This document shows positions 7,747 through 16,311 of a stretch of 64,000 nt of DNA, in pieces. Each line of letters starts with the position of its first letter. The stretch's first letter is position 1. Below the pieces are notes generated by a model. It searched no databases. It was given only the letters and a program-made list of their open reading frames with translations, and was not told the DNA's origin. The stretch is from Flavihumibacter fluvii (GTDB lineage Bacteria > Bacteroidota > Bacteroidia > Chitinophagales > Chitinophagaceae), in the NCBI RefSeq assembly GCF_018595675.2, contig NZ_CP092333.1, positions 1,016,001 to 1,080,000 on the forward strand, given 5' to 3'. The position numbers and the translations under genes were made by a program.

Positions 7747-8997
7747 CTATATCCTGTTATAGGCCAATCCAGCGCCTGAATCACTAGCAGGAAGTGGCAG
7801 CCTTTTGGCATTTTGCGTAAGCTTCATCCAAAGTCCTGCCGCTGAGGTTTTTGGAGTGGACTGCAATATCAAAGCAGCTAATCCTGCAACAATTGGGGTA
7901 GCCATGGATGTTCCTGATTCACGACGGTAGCCTTTGTTTTTCCAGGTACTCCAGATATTTTCCCCGGGAGCTGCTATATCAACCTGGCCACCTTCGCTAT
8001 TTACTCCCCCACAGGAAAAATCTGCAATACCCAGGGTGGTTGTCAATGCTCCTACGGCCATAATAGACGGACAATTGGCAGGATGGCCTACCGGGGCTAT
8101 TTTATTACGGCTTCGCTCGCTTTCATTTCCGGCAGCTGCAATTATCAGGCAGTTATTGGCCAGAGCTTCACGGGCAACTGATTCATATACTTCTGAATAG
8201 GATTCACCTGGCATCATGGACCCACCAAGAGACAAGGAGATGATCTGGCATTTATTATGCAATGCCCATTCTATGCCTGCCAGGATACTACTATCGGTAC
8301 CTACGCCATCATTTGACAGCACCTTTCCTATATACAAGCTAGCTTCAGGGGCAACGCCATACCTGAACTTGCGGGTGGCATGGGTAAAACCGGCAACTAA
8401 TCCTGAGCAATGGGTTCCATGTCCATTCATGTCAAGCACCTGCTGTCCGGATATGAAAGTTTTTTTTCCTTTTATCCTTGCTTTTAAATCCGGATGGTTT
8501 GTATCGATACCCGTATCCAAAAGGCCCACCCGGACCCCCTTGCCATTGAAATTACTTGTGAGGACATGGACAGCCTGGATACCCCAGGTAGCGGTTGAAT
8601 TATCGGTAAAAGGAACTTTCCCGGGCTTTTTTTTACCAGGCGTCAGGGCATATAAAAATCGTTCCGCTTCAGATCTGAGGAAATTTTTTGCCGTGGCCCT
8701 TGATGCCAGCAAATGGTTCATGGGTTCTTCCAGCGCCTCATTAATGATCGCAACTTTCAATTTGTCAAAAACAATTCCATCGGCCTGCATCAGGGCCGTT
8801 GTTAAAAAATCCCCAGTCCGGCTTTTATTAAAATCAGCCGTATTTGCCAGTTTCAGGGATACTTTTTTTGCCTGGCTGGTGATCAGGCTGGTCTTTGCAG
8901 TATTGTTCAGTAAAACCAGTCGACGGCCGGTAAACCTGGGTTTATTTCCATCCTCACCGATAATACGTGCAGGAATTTGTGCTGGAGTAGTTGCCAT
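7747..8997 (-). CDS. S8 family serine peptidase (subtilase)
   Basis: 416 residues. The catalytic triad is visible: Asp161 in LLDTGIDTNHPD, His193 in NGHGTHCSG and Ser364 in SGTSMATP, plus the oxyanion Asn in AAAGNES. About 150 residues precede the catalytic domain. These have the look of a divergent prodomain (RRLVLLNN, then DGIVFDKLKVAIINE), not a signal peptide, so secretion is uncertain. There is no C-terminal T9SS sorting domain. A 65-residue propeptide-like protein follows 37 bases downstream. Targets cannot be told from sequence. Confidence 0.92.
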   Translation of the reverse strand: MATTPAQIPARIIGEDGNKPRFTGRRLVLLNNTAKTSLITSQAKKVSLKLANTADFNKSRTGDFLTTALMQADGIVFDKLKVAIINEALEEPMNHLLASRATAKNFLRSEAERFLYALTPGKKKPGKVPFTDNSTATWGIQAVHVLTSNFNGKGVRVGLLDTGIDTNHPDLKARIKGKKTFISGQQVLDMNGHGTHCSGLVAGFTHATRKFRYGVAPEASLYIGKVLSNDGVGTDSSILAGIEWALHNKCQIISLSLGGSMMPGESYSEVYESVAREALANNCLIIAAAGNESERSRNKIAPVGHPANCPSIMAVGALTTTLGIADFSCGGVNSEGGQVDIAAPGENIWSTWKNKGYRRESGTSMATPIVAGLAALILQSTPKTSAAGLWMKLTQNAKRLPLPASDSGAGLAYNRI

Positions 8998-9085
8998 GAA
9001 TAAGGTTTATTTATCAGCACAATAATCCTGCCAGCCATATTGGGCAATTTTATCAGGACGGCTTTATGTTTTTGATTATTTTAAG

Positions 9086-9106
9086 GGTATAAAGTTTTTT
9101 TATACC
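9086..9106. repeat. 8-bp inverted repeat in a divergent promoter region
   Basis: GGTATAAA at 9086-9093 and TTTATACC at 9099-9106 form a perfect inverted repeat with a T-rich spacer. It lies between the divergent S8 peptidase and sugar-isomerase genes, 88 bases before the latter. It could be an operator or a chance AT-rich palindrome; no family operator was recognised. Confidence 0.3.
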
Positions 9107-9193
9107 GGTCTAAAAGTGTTCAGCGGATACCAAATGGAGATAGCTAGGGTATGCGGTTTTGTTGTTACCGATTTTAAAGGAAATCTATAATAT

Positions 9194-10108
9194 ATGGTTA
9201 ACCGAAGAAGTTTTATCAGGCAGTCATCTGCCTTAGCAGGAGGTGTGTTGCTGGGTACGAATGTATTTGCCCATTATCAGCCTAATCCGCAATTGTCATT
9301 TTCGACCCTTGGTTGTCCAAAATGGACCCTCCGGCAAATCCTTGAATTTGGTGTAAAGAATGGTTATAATGGCATTGAGATCAGGGGTATTTTGGGTGAA
9401 ATGGATCTCACCAAGCGCGAGGAATTCAATACGCCTTCAGCAATTGCAGCCACAAAAAAACAATTTTCAGAGAAGGGGTTAAAGATCGTGAACCTGGGGT
9501 CGTCCGCAGAAATGCACCATTCCGATTTGGCTAAGCGCCGATTACAGCTGGATAGCGCAAAACAGTTCATTGACCTTGCAGCTGGATTGGCTTGCCCATT
9601 TATCCGGGTATTCCCAAATGCATTTCCTAAGGACCAGGGGAAGCCTGAAACGATTGATTTGATTATTGATGGTTTGCTGCAATTAGGGAATTATGCAAAA
9701 GGCAGCGGCGTAACCGTGCTGTTGGAAACCCATGGTGATATTGTGGTAACCGAAGACCTGTTGTATATCATGAAGCATGCAGCAGGGCCAAACGTAGGAT
9801 TAATCTGGGATTTTTATAATATGTGGACCATTACACAAGAAGCTCCGGCAGAGGTATATTCTAAATTAGCCCCTTATATCAGGCATACCCATCTCAAGGA
9901 TTCAAAAAAAACGGATGGTAAGGAGAGCTATGTGTTCCTGGGCCAGGGCGATGGCCCTGCAGCAGAAGCAATCACAGCTTTACGAAAAGGTGGCTATAAA
10001 GGATTTTATAGTTTTGAATGGGAGAAAATGTGGCACCCTGAAATCGCAGAACCAGAGTTAGCCCTGGCTGATTTTCCGATGGCCTTCAAAAAAATCTTTA
10101 AAAGTTAA
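9194..10108 (+). CDS. Exported sugar phosphate isomerase/epimerase-like TIM-barrel protein
   Basis: 304 residues. The N-terminus MVNRRSFIRQSSALAGGVLLGTNVFA is a twin-arginine-type signal (NRRSFIRQSS then a hydrophobic stretch), so export in folded form is likely. The rest is an AP-endonuclease-2-like xylose isomerase barrel: YNGIEIRG, LLETHGDIV near residue 177, and the metal-binding set IWDFYNMW, IRHTHLKDS and FYSFEWEKMWHPE. Family knowledge: many Bacteroidota carry several such exported proteins in carbohydrate or inositol metabolism, often with unknown substrate. It stands alone, ahead of a strong terminator. Confidence 0.87.
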   Translation: MVNRRSFIRQSSALAGGVLLGTNVFAHYQPNPQLSFSTLGCPKWTLRQILEFGVKNGYNGIEIRGILGEMDLTKREEFNTPSAIAATKKQFSEKGLKIVNLGSSAEMHHSDLAKRRLQLDSAKQFIDLAAGLACPFIRVFPNAFPKDQGKPETIDLIIDGLLQLGNYAKGSGVTVLLETHGDIVVTEDLLYIMKHAAGPNVGLIWDFYNMWTITQEAPAEVYSKLAPYIRHTHLKDSKKTDGKESYVFLGQGDGPAAEAITALRKGGYKGFYSFEWEKMWHPEIAEPELALADFPMAFKKIFKS

Positions 10109-10172
10109 TGCTGGGTAACAGAATAAAACTAACAGGTTGGAGTAATAGGCAGCTATCAATATTGGTATGCTG

Positions 10173-10222
10173 TTTCATAAAAAAGAGACTGCCTGGTATC
10201 GGCAGTCTCTTTTTTTATGAAA
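10173..10222. terminator. Bidirectional intrinsic terminator
   Basis: A long inverted repeat: TTTCATAAAAAAGAGACTGCC at 10173-10193 (core AAAGAGACTGCC) and its complement at 10201-10222 with one extra T, around a 7-base loop. The stem core is GAGACTGCC/GGCAGTCTC and is flanked by A- and T-runs, so it can stop both the sugar-isomerase gene (+) and the convergent sucC (-). Confidence 0.9.
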
Positions 10223-10232
10223 TAAAGCGTTC

Positions 10233-11450
10233 TTACGCAGCTGTTACAGCCTTGTTCACCAATTCACCGGCCTCGCTAAGAAGTATAGCGCTCTGTACTT
10301 TTAATCCGCTTGCGTCCAACAGTTTTTTTCCTTCTTCCGCATTTGTACCTTGTAACCTGACAATGATCGGAATCTGGATATTACCCAATGTTTGGTAAGC
10401 TTCGATTACACCTGCAGCAACCCGGTCGCAACGTACGATTCCTCCGAATATATTAATGAGGATGGCTTTTACTTTGGGGTCTTTCAGAATGATCCTGAAT
10501 CCAGCTTCTACTGTTTGGGCATTGGCAGAACCGCCTACATCAAGGAAGTTGGCCGGTTCACCACCACTTAGTTTAATGATATCCATAGTGGCCATGGCCA
10601 GACCTGCTCCGTTTACCATACAGCCTACATTCCCATCGAGTTTTACAAAGTTGAGATTGTATTTGCCTGCCTCAACTTCTGTAGGGTCCTCTTCAGAGAT
10701 ATCACGTAATGAAGCGACTGAAGGGTGACGGGCAATAGCGCTGTCATCAATACTCATTTTACAATCTACGGCAATGATCTTTTCATCCGATGTTTTGAAC
10801 AATGGGTTGATTTCGAGCATTGCACAATCAAGGCCCACGTAGGCATTATATAAATTGGTAACGAATTTCACGCAATTCCTGAATGCCTCACCACTAAGGC
10901 CCAGGTTAAAGGCAATCTTACGCGCCTGGAAGGGTTGGAGCGGACTCCCGGGATGTACCCACTCTTTAAATATTTTTTCCGGGGTGTTATGGGCAACTTC
11001 TTCAATATCCATACCCCCTTCGGTACTATACATGACCACATTCTGGCCTTTGGTGCGATCCAGTAAAATAGAGAGGTAAAATTCTTTAACCGGATTTGGT
11101 CCTTCATAGTAAACATCCTGGGCAACCAGGACCTTGTTCACCAGTTTTCCGGCTTCACCGGTCTGGATGGTCACCAATGTTCCACCGAGAATATTTCCGG
11201 CAATTTGCTTAACAGCTTCAGCATTCTTTCCAACCGCTACACCGCGCTGCTCAGTACCACGAATTTTCCCCTTACCGCGACCACCCGCATGTATCTGGGC
11301 TTTAACAACAGCAAACTGGCTGCCATATTGGGTATGGATCTGGCGATAGGCTTCTTCCGCTTCAGTAGGTGTGTTACAGGCAATGCCTTCCTGTACGGGC
11401 ACCTGGTAATTCTTCAGTAATTCCTTAGCTTGGTATTCGTGCAAGTTCAT
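10233..11450 (-). CDS. sucC: Succinyl-CoA ligase (ADP-forming) subunit beta
   Basis: 405 residues from the ATG at 11450 ([15 protein letters not shown]), the normal start of the family. The frame extends to 11507, but a -7-like box TATCTTCG lies inside that extension. An ATP-grasp N-terminal domain ([46 protein letters not shown]) is followed by the CoA-ligase domain ([21 protein letters not shown]). It forms succinyl-CoA synthetase of the TCA cycle with SucD, which is not adjacent. Ends at the bidirectional terminator. Confidence 0.97.
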   Translation of the reverse strand: MNLHEYQAKELLKNYQVPVQEGIACNTPTEAEEAYRQIHTQYGSQFAVVKAQIHAGGRGKGKIRGTEQRGVAVGKNAEAVKQIAGNILGGTLVTIQTGEAGKLVNKVLVAQDVYYEGPNPVKEFYLSILLDRTKGQNVVMYSTEGGMDIEEVAHNTPEKIFKEWVHPGSPLQPFQARKIAFNLGLSGEAFRNCVKFVTNLYNAYVGLDCAMLEINPLFKTSDEKIIAVDCKMSIDDSAIARHPSVASLRDISEEDPTEVEAGKYNLNFVKLDGNVGCMVNGAGLAMATMDIIKLSGGEPANFLDVGGSANAQTVEAGFRIILKDPKVKAILINIFGGIVRCDRVAAGVIEAYQTLGNIQIPIIVRLQGTNAEEGKKLLDASGLKVQSAILLSEAGELVNKAVTAA

Positions 11451-11467
11451 ATAGGAAAAAATTTGGG

Positions 11468-11475
11468 CGAAGATA
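11468..11475 (-). promoter_or_regulatory. -7-like element of sucC
   Basis: On the minus strand TATCTTCG (one base off TAnnTTTG), with a TTG 20 bases further upstream. Transcription would start about 13 bases before the sucC ATG at 11450, which supports that start codon. Confidence 0.5.
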
Positions 11476-11556
11476 AGGAAAATGAGGTACCCCATCAAGA
11501 TGCTCACTCCAACAAATTGACAGGCCGCTGAACCATGTTTGCTGCACCGTAAACCC

Positions 11557-11564
11557 TAAATTTG
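11557..11564 (+). promoter_or_regulatory. -7 element TAAATTTG directly before the YrdC-like gene
   Basis: TAAATTTG is a perfect TAnnTTTG match and ends only 5 bases before the ATG at 11570. Using the spacing seen at the SRP RNA (about 4-5 bases from box to RNA start), the mRNA would begin at or next to the start codon. A TTTG lies 15 bases upstream, shorter than usual. Confidence 0.45.
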
Positions 11565-11569
11565 CTGCA

Positions 11570-12085
11570 ATGGATTTTACTGATGACCTTAACCAATGCC
11601 TGCAGGCCCTAAGGGAAGGGCAGTTGGTAGGAATTCCCGGCAGGGCAGGATGGATGCTGGCTGGAAATGCAGCGGATGGTCAGGTCATGTCTGTATTGAT
11701 GGGTATCTGGCAGGAAAATTTTTTTGCTGCTGATGAAAACCTTCGTCCGGTTATTTTGATCGCTGATGAACGGGATCTTTTACAATATGTAAGCGCACTG
11801 GACCTGGCCGTTTTTGACTGGATGGATCGGCAGGAAGACACTGTCGCTGTATGGTTTGATGGTATTGTCGGATTGCCAGATTGCCTGCTCACTGAAAAGG
11901 GTGCTGTTGCCATAAGCCTTGCAAGGGATGATTTTAATTTTCATTTGATTAAACGTTTCCGCCATCCGTTAGCTGTTTTCCCGGTTGACCGGAACCTTTT
12001 GCCTGGACTGGCTCGCTTTGTTACCAGGGAACATACCATGGCTTTGAAGGCGGGGTTTGACTGTAAATATTCCTTAATAGACTAA
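11570..12085 (+). CDS. Degenerate YrdC/Sua5-family protein
   Basis: 171 residues that line up over most of their length with the YrdC domain of the true Sua5 encoded at 31426-32430. LREGQLVGIPGRAGWMLAGN matches LKAGELVAIPTETVYGLAAN, LRPVILIADERDLLQY matches FNPLILHIANLAQLEK, and KGAVAISL matches TPAVAIRI. The substrate-binding motifs are lost: PTETVYG has become PGRAGWM (23-29), the KxRP loop lysine is missing, and SAN has become VDRN (about 139-142). It is therefore unlikely to make threonylcarbamoyl-AMP. It sits 2 bases before a GT9 gene, so the two are co-translated. Function unknown. Confidence 0.7.
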   Translation: MDFTDDLNQCLQALREGQLVGIPGRAGWMLAGNAADGQVMSVLMGIWQENFFAADENLRPVILIADERDLLQYVSALDLAVFDWMDRQEDTVAVWFDGIVGLPDCLLTEKGAVAISLARDDFNFHLIKRFRHPLAVFPVDRNLLPGLARFVTREHTMALKAGFDCKYSLID

Positions 12086-12087
12086 GC

Positions 12088-13098
12088 ATGTTGCGATTCC
12101 TGATCATACAAACAGCTTTTATCGGTGATGTGGTGCTGGCCACAGGTATCCTAGAAAAACTGCACCAGCATTATCCGGAAGCAAAAATTGATTTCCTCTT
12201 ACGGAAAGGCAATGAAGGACTACTGGCCAATCACCCGTACCTGAACGAGTTGTTGGTTTGGGAAAAGAAAGCTGGTAAAATAAAAAACCTGCTGCATTTG
12301 TTGAAAACCGTTAGGGCAAATAGATATGATAAAGTCATTAATGTACAAAGGTTTTCAGCCACTGGATTGCTTACGGCATTTTCAGGAGCGAAGGAAACCA
12401 TCGGATATGATAAAAATCCATTTAGCCGTTTGTTTACAATTAAAATCCCGCATAAACTTAGCAGCTCCGAAAACCCAATACATGAAATTCAACGGTGCAA
12501 TGACCTGATTGCTCATTTTACAGACCAACAGGCTTTCCCGCCGCATTTATATCCTTCCCGCTCTGATGAGCAAAAAGTTGCTTTATATACCGAAAAACCA
12601 TTTATTGTAGTGGCTCCGGCATCGGTATGGTTTACAAAACAATATCCCGCATCAAAATGGATCGCTTTCCTGAAAAGGATTCCTGATAATATTATGGTTT
12701 ACCTGATTGGTGCGCCAGGGGATGAAACCTTTGCTCAATTGATCATTTCAGGTTCCGGACATACCATGGCAACTTCCCTTTGCGGTCAATTGAACTTTTT
12801 GCAATCTGCGGCACTCATGAAAAAAGCACTGATGAATTATGTAAATGATTCTGCCCCTATGCATTTTGCTTCTGCCGTAAATGCACCTACTGCTGCTATT
12901 TATTGCAGTACGGTTCCATCGTTTGGTTTTGGACCATTATCCACAAAGGCAGTTGTAATAGAGGTCCAGGAACCCCTGACTTGCCGGCCCTGTGGTATTC
13001 ATGGCCATGCAGCTTGCCCTGAAGGCCATTTTAACTGCGCAATGCATATAAAAGATGAGCAATTACTGAATGCTTTGCCTAAACCCGATGCTTTATAA
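12088..13098 (+). CDS. Glycosyltransferase family 9 (heptosyltransferase-like)
   Basis: 336 residues. The N-terminal FLIIQTAFIGDVVLATGILE is the GT9 signature region. The C-terminal half has the nucleotide-sugar domain: IVVAPASVWFTKQYPASKW, then VNDSAPMHFASAVNAPTAAI, where the Asp-Ser followed by Pro-Met-His is typical. Two Cys pairs occur near the end (TCRPCGIHGHAACPEG), as in many GT9 enzymes. Family knowledge: transfers ADP-heptose or related sugars to lipopolysaccharide core at the inner membrane. It overlaps functionally with nothing nearby, but directly follows the YrdC-like gene. Confidence 0.9.
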   Translation: MLRFLIIQTAFIGDVVLATGILEKLHQHYPEAKIDFLLRKGNEGLLANHPYLNELLVWEKKAGKIKNLLHLLKTVRANRYDKVINVQRFSATGLLTAFSGAKETIGYDKNPFSRLFTIKIPHKLSSSENPIHEIQRCNDLIAHFTDQQAFPPHLYPSRSDEQKVALYTEKPFIVVAPASVWFTKQYPASKWIAFLKRIPDNIMVYLIGAPGDETFAQLIISGSGHTMATSLCGQLNFLQSAALMKKALMNYVNDSAPMHFASAVNAPTAAIYCSTVPSFGFGPLSTKAVVIEVQEPLTCRPCGIHGHAACPEGHFNCAMHIKDEQLLNALPKPDAL

Positions 13099-13279
13099 GT
13101 TTAGGACGGATCAATTGAGCTTCCGGGTTCTGCAATAATACCCGAACTGTGTTATACATTGTAAAGTGACGATATAGTGGTTGGGAATCTGTAGGGAAGT
13201 CTTACCTGGAACTGGCCATGGTATTGCGTTTAATGAGGATTGTCGTAAATATCCAAAATTCTTTTTCCATTAGGATGTG

Positions 13280-13287
13280 TACCTTTG
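13280..13287 (+). promoter_or_regulatory. -7 element of cca
   Basis: TACCTTTG is a perfect TAnnTTTG match ending 7 bases before the ATG at 13295. It supports that start over the ATG at 13277, which would lie upstream of the transcript. No convincing -33 TTTG was seen. Confidence 0.5.
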
Positions 13288-13294
13288 CATACCC

Positions 13295-14713
13295 ATGGAT
13301 ATTAATTGCTCAGATAAGGAACTATTCATATTTAAAAAGATCGCACATGCTGCAGAGGAACTAAAGCTACCCTGTTATGTGATTGGTGGATTCGTGCGGG
13401 ACAAAATCCTTGGCCGAAACAGTAAGGATGCCGATATAGTGTGCGTGGGCGACGGCATCGAGCTGGCACATCGGGTAGCAGAGCGTTTCCAGCCTAAGCC
13501 ACCTGTAGCTTTTTATAAAAATTTCGGTACCGCATCCATTAAAGTAGGTGATTTTGACATTGAATTTGTGGGAGCCAGAAAGGAGAGTTACCGCTACCAT
13601 ACCCGTAATCCGGAAGTGGCACCAGGAACGCTTGAGGAAGATCAGCTACGCCGTGATTTTACCATAAATGCACTCGCTATCAATTTAAGCGGAGCTGGTT
13701 ACGGGAAATTGATCGATCCATTTAATGGCCTTGATGACCTGAATGCAAAAGTCATCCGTACGCCATTGGAACCCGGCCAGACATTTTCGGATGACCCATT
13801 GCGGATGATGCGCGCCGTTAGGTTTGCTTCCCAACTGGGTTTTACTATCGATGAAAAAACCTGGGAAGGTATTTGCTTGCATGTGGACCGTATCAAAATA
13901 ATCTCACAGGAGCGGATAACAGAAGAATTCAATAAGATATTGCTCAGTAAAAAACCATCTGTCGGATTGGACCTGTTATACAGGTCCGGATTAATGCATA
14001 TTATTTTTCCGCAAATGGTTGACCTCGCCGGTGCTGAATATATTGATGGGAAAGGGCATAAGGATAATTTTTACCATACGCTGCAGGTGGTGGACAATAT
14101 ATCTGCAAATACAGAGGACCTTTGGCTGCGATGGGCTGCTGTTTTGCATGATATCGGGAAACCTGCAACCAAAAAATTCGAAAATGGTCATGGCTGGACT
14201 TTCCATGGCCATGAAGTAGTAGGTGGCCGAATGGTGCCAAAAATCTTTACCAGGTTGAAATTACCCCAGAATGAAAAAATGCGGTATGTCAGGAAATTGG
14301 TTGAGTTACACCTCCGTCCGATTAGCCTTACAAAGGAAAATATTACCGATAGCGCCATACGCAGGTTATTGTTTGATGCAGCAGATGAAATTGAAGACCT
14401 GATGACCTTGTGTTCAGCAGATATTACCTCGAAAAATAAATTCAAGGTAAAGCGATATCTCGAAAACTTCAATATGGTTCGGGATCGCCTGCGCGAAGTA
14501 GAAGAAAAAGACCGTATCCGAAACTGGCAGCCCCCCATTACCGGTGAAATGATTATGGTGGCTTTTAACCTTCCACCAGGCAGAATAGTTGGGGAAATCA
14601 AGAATGCCATCAGGGATGCCATCCTTGATGGGGAGATCGAAAATAACTATAATGCCGCCTACGGGTTAATGGTGAAAAAGGCCAGTGAATATAACCTTCA
14701 GCCTGTTCAATAA
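13295..14713 (+). CDS. cca: CCA tRNA nucleotidyltransferase / poly(A) polymerase family with HD domain
   Basis: 472 residues from the ATG at 13295 (MDINCSDKELFIF). An earlier ATG at 13277 is less likely because of the -7 box between them. The nucleotidyltransferase head has CYVIGGFVRDKILGR and the metal-binding pair DADIV. RRDFTINALAIN and DDPLRMMRAVRFASQLGF are the family flexible-loop and nucleotide-binding motifs. An HD phosphohydrolase domain follows (about 245-370, with LRWAAVLHDIGKPAT). It adds or repairs the 3' CCA of tRNA. Bacteria of this phylum usually have one such enzyme. Transcribed alone, with about 200 unremarkable bases upstream. Confidence 0.93.
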   Translation: MDINCSDKELFIFKKIAHAAEELKLPCYVIGGFVRDKILGRNSKDADIVCVGDGIELAHRVAERFQPKPPVAFYKNFGTASIKVGDFDIEFVGARKESYRYHTRNPEVAPGTLEEDQLRRDFTINALAINLSGAGYGKLIDPFNGLDDLNAKVIRTPLEPGQTFSDDPLRMMRAVRFASQLGFTIDEKTWEGICLHVDRIKIISQERITEEFNKILLSKKPSVGLDLLYRSGLMHIIFPQMVDLAGAEYIDGKGHKDNFYHTLQVVDNISANTEDLWLRWAAVLHDIGKPATKKFENGHGWTFHGHEVVGGRMVPKIFTRLKLPQNEKMRYVRKLVELHLRPISLTKENITDSAIRRLLFDAADEIEDLMTLCSADITSKNKFKVKRYLENFNMVRDRLREVEEKDRIRNWQPPITGEMIMVAFNLPPGRIVGEIKNAIRDAILDGEIENNYNAAYGLMVKKASEYNLQPVQ

Positions 14714-14750
14714 AAGAAGTTGTATTTTACGCACAAATCGCAGATAATTT

Positions 14751-15320
14751 ATGGCCATACTGAAGTTCCGAATCTATTTTGAAGAAGACGAGAGTGTTTA
14801 TCGTGATATTGCCATTCGTCATAAGCAAAGCTTCCAGGACCTGCATGAGGCAATTCTGAAAGCTTTTGAGTTTGATAACAAGCACGCTGCCACATTTTGC
14901 CGCAGTAATGATAGCTGGGCCAGGGGCCGTGAGATCAGTCTTGAGAAATACAACAAGACCTATCGTGCTGACCCTCTGATCATGGCTACCACCACCATCG
15001 GTTCCGAGATATTTGATCCTAACCAGAAATTCGTGTATGTGTATGATTTTGTGCGCAACTGGACTTTCCTGGTGGAATTGATCAATGTAACGAAGGAAGA
15101 GAATCCAAAGCTTGACTATCCGGCTACAGTTCGTGTGGAAGGGATAGCCCCATCACAATATGGCACAAAAGGGTTGGTGGGCGACAAACTCGCAGAAATG
15201 GAAGAAAAATACGACCTTGTTTCTGGAGCTGAAGGCTTTGGAACTGAGGGTGAAGCCAGTGATGAAGGTGATGCACAAGAAACTGGCGGAGAAGAACCTG
15301 AAGCAGAAGAGGAATTTTAG
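14751..15320 (+). CDS. Plasmid pRiA4b ORF-3-like protein with acidic tail
   Basis: 189 residues. Residues 1-140 fit the pRiA4b ORF-3 family (PF07929): LKFRIYFEEDESVYRDIAI, SFQDLHEAILKAFEFDNKH, and KFVYVYDFVRNWTFLVEL. The last 35 residues are almost only Glu, Gly, Ala and Asp. The family name comes from a plasmid, but chromosomal copies are widespread and of unknown function. It sits 11 bases before miaA, so the two are probably cotranscribed. The acidic tail suggests a protein or nucleic-acid-mimicking contact, which is a guess. Confidence 0.8.
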   Translation: MAILKFRIYFEEDESVYRDIAIRHKQSFQDLHEAILKAFEFDNKHAATFCRSNDSWARGREISLEKYNKTYRADPLIMATTTIGSEIFDPNQKFVYVYDFVRNWTFLVELINVTKEENPKLDYPATVRVEGIAPSQYGTKGLVGDKLAEMEEKYDLVSGAEGFGTEGEASDEGDAQETGGEEPEAEEEF

Positions 15321-15331
15321 CGGAAGAAATT

Positions 15332-16276
15332 TTGCCCGTGAACAGTCTATCTTCAAGTGCATATAAAAAAGTATATGTGATTGCCGGACCAACTGCTGTC
15401 GGGAAAACAGCAGTGGCGATACAACTTGCAGCGTACCTTGGTACCGAAATAATTTCTGCAGATTCAAGGCAGTGTTACCGCGAATTGAATATTGGGGTTG
15501 CCCGGCCAGCATCGGCTGAGCTTGCTCTAATAAAACACCATTTTATAGCTTCCCATTCCATTTCTGATGAAGTAAACGCCGGTGTGTTTGAAACATATGG
15601 GCTTGATAAGCTTGCACAAATTTTCAGTGTTAAAGATAACGCTGTAGTGGTTGGTGGTACAGGCTTGTATATAAAATCACTCTGCGAGGGAATTGATGAG
15701 TTGCCAAAGGTTGATGCTGGAATCAGGGCTGTTATTACCAGGGGTTATGCGATGAATGGGATCGCCTGGTTACAGGAACAAGTGGAAAAAAAGGATCCCA
15801 TGTTTTTTGCAGAAGGTGAAATTCAGAATCCACAGCGGATGATGCGGGCACTTGAAGTAGTTATGTCAACGGGGAAGAGTATACGTAGTTTTCAAAAGGG
15901 ACAAAAAGCAATCCGCCCATTTAGTATAAAAAAAATTGGATTAGACATTCCGCGTGAAGATTTGTATTCGAGGATAAACCTTCGTGTTGATCATATGATG
16001 GATGCAGGATTGCTTGATGAGGCAGAATCTTTATTTATTGAATATGGATTGGCAAATAGACCTGCGTACCAGCTGCCTCCTGCATTGAATACAGTAGGGT
16101 ATGCTGAGTTGTTTGCCCATTTTAAAGGCGAACTTTCCTTGCCTGCTGCTATAGAACAGATTAAACAACATACCCGTAATTACGCCAAACGCCAACTCAC
16201 CTGGTTCCGTAAGGACCCTGCCATTGAATGGATGACCCCTGACGAATTCACCCGCCGGCTAATTCCCGGTGGGTAG
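15332..16276 (+). CDS. miaA: tRNA dimethylallyltransferase
   Basis: 314 residues. The P-loop GPTAVGKT is at about 19-26. EIISADSRQCYRELNIGVAR is the tRNA-binding signature, VVVGGTGLYIKSLCEG follows, and QQHTRNYAKRQLTWFRKD-like sequence (QIKQHTRNYAKRQLTWF) near the C-terminus completes the family. It prenylates adenosine 37 of tRNAs reading U-starting codons. No ATG precedes the P-loop: the start is TTG at 15332 or GTG at 15338, with GGAAG about 8 bases upstream of the first. Follows the pRiA4b-like gene closely. Confidence 0.95.
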   Translation: MPVNSLSSSAYKKVYVIAGPTAVGKTAVAIQLAAYLGTEIISADSRQCYRELNIGVARPASAELALIKHHFIASHSISDEVNAGVFETYGLDKLAQIFSVKDNAVVVGGTGLYIKSLCEGIDELPKVDAGIRAVITRGYAMNGIAWLQEQVEKKDPMFFAEGEIQNPQRMMRALEVVMSTGKSIRSFQKGQKAIRPFSIKKIGLDIPREDLYSRINLRVDHMMDAGLLDEAESLFIEYGLANRPAYQLPPALNTVGYAELFAHFKGELSLPAAIEQIKQHTRNYAKRQLTWFRKDPAIEWMTPDEFTRRLIPGG

Positions 16277-16311
16277 TAGCCAGCAGGCAGCAAAAATCAC
16301 GAATTGATAAT

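Noticed and set aside
8216-9025. A 269-residue open frame on the plus strand
   Set aside because: It lies fully opposite the S8 peptidase, whose catalytic motifs are intact, and its own sequence shows no domain or signal.
10108-10398. A 96-residue plus-strand frame starting at the stop of the sugar-isomerase gene
   Set aside because: It reads through the strong bidirectional terminator and into sucC antisense.
13099-13294. Short complementary stretches (CGGGT/ACCCG) after the GT9 gene, as a terminator
   Set aside because: Five pairs with an 11-base loop and no T-run; too weak to call.
14188-14622. A 144-residue open frame on the minus strand
   Set aside because: Opposite the HD region of cca; Ser/Arg-rich composition typical of an antisense shadow.
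14751-15320. pRiA4b ORF-3 homology as a sign of a plasmid or mobile element
   Set aside because: Family members are common on chromosomes, and no transposase, integrase or repeat flanks the gene.
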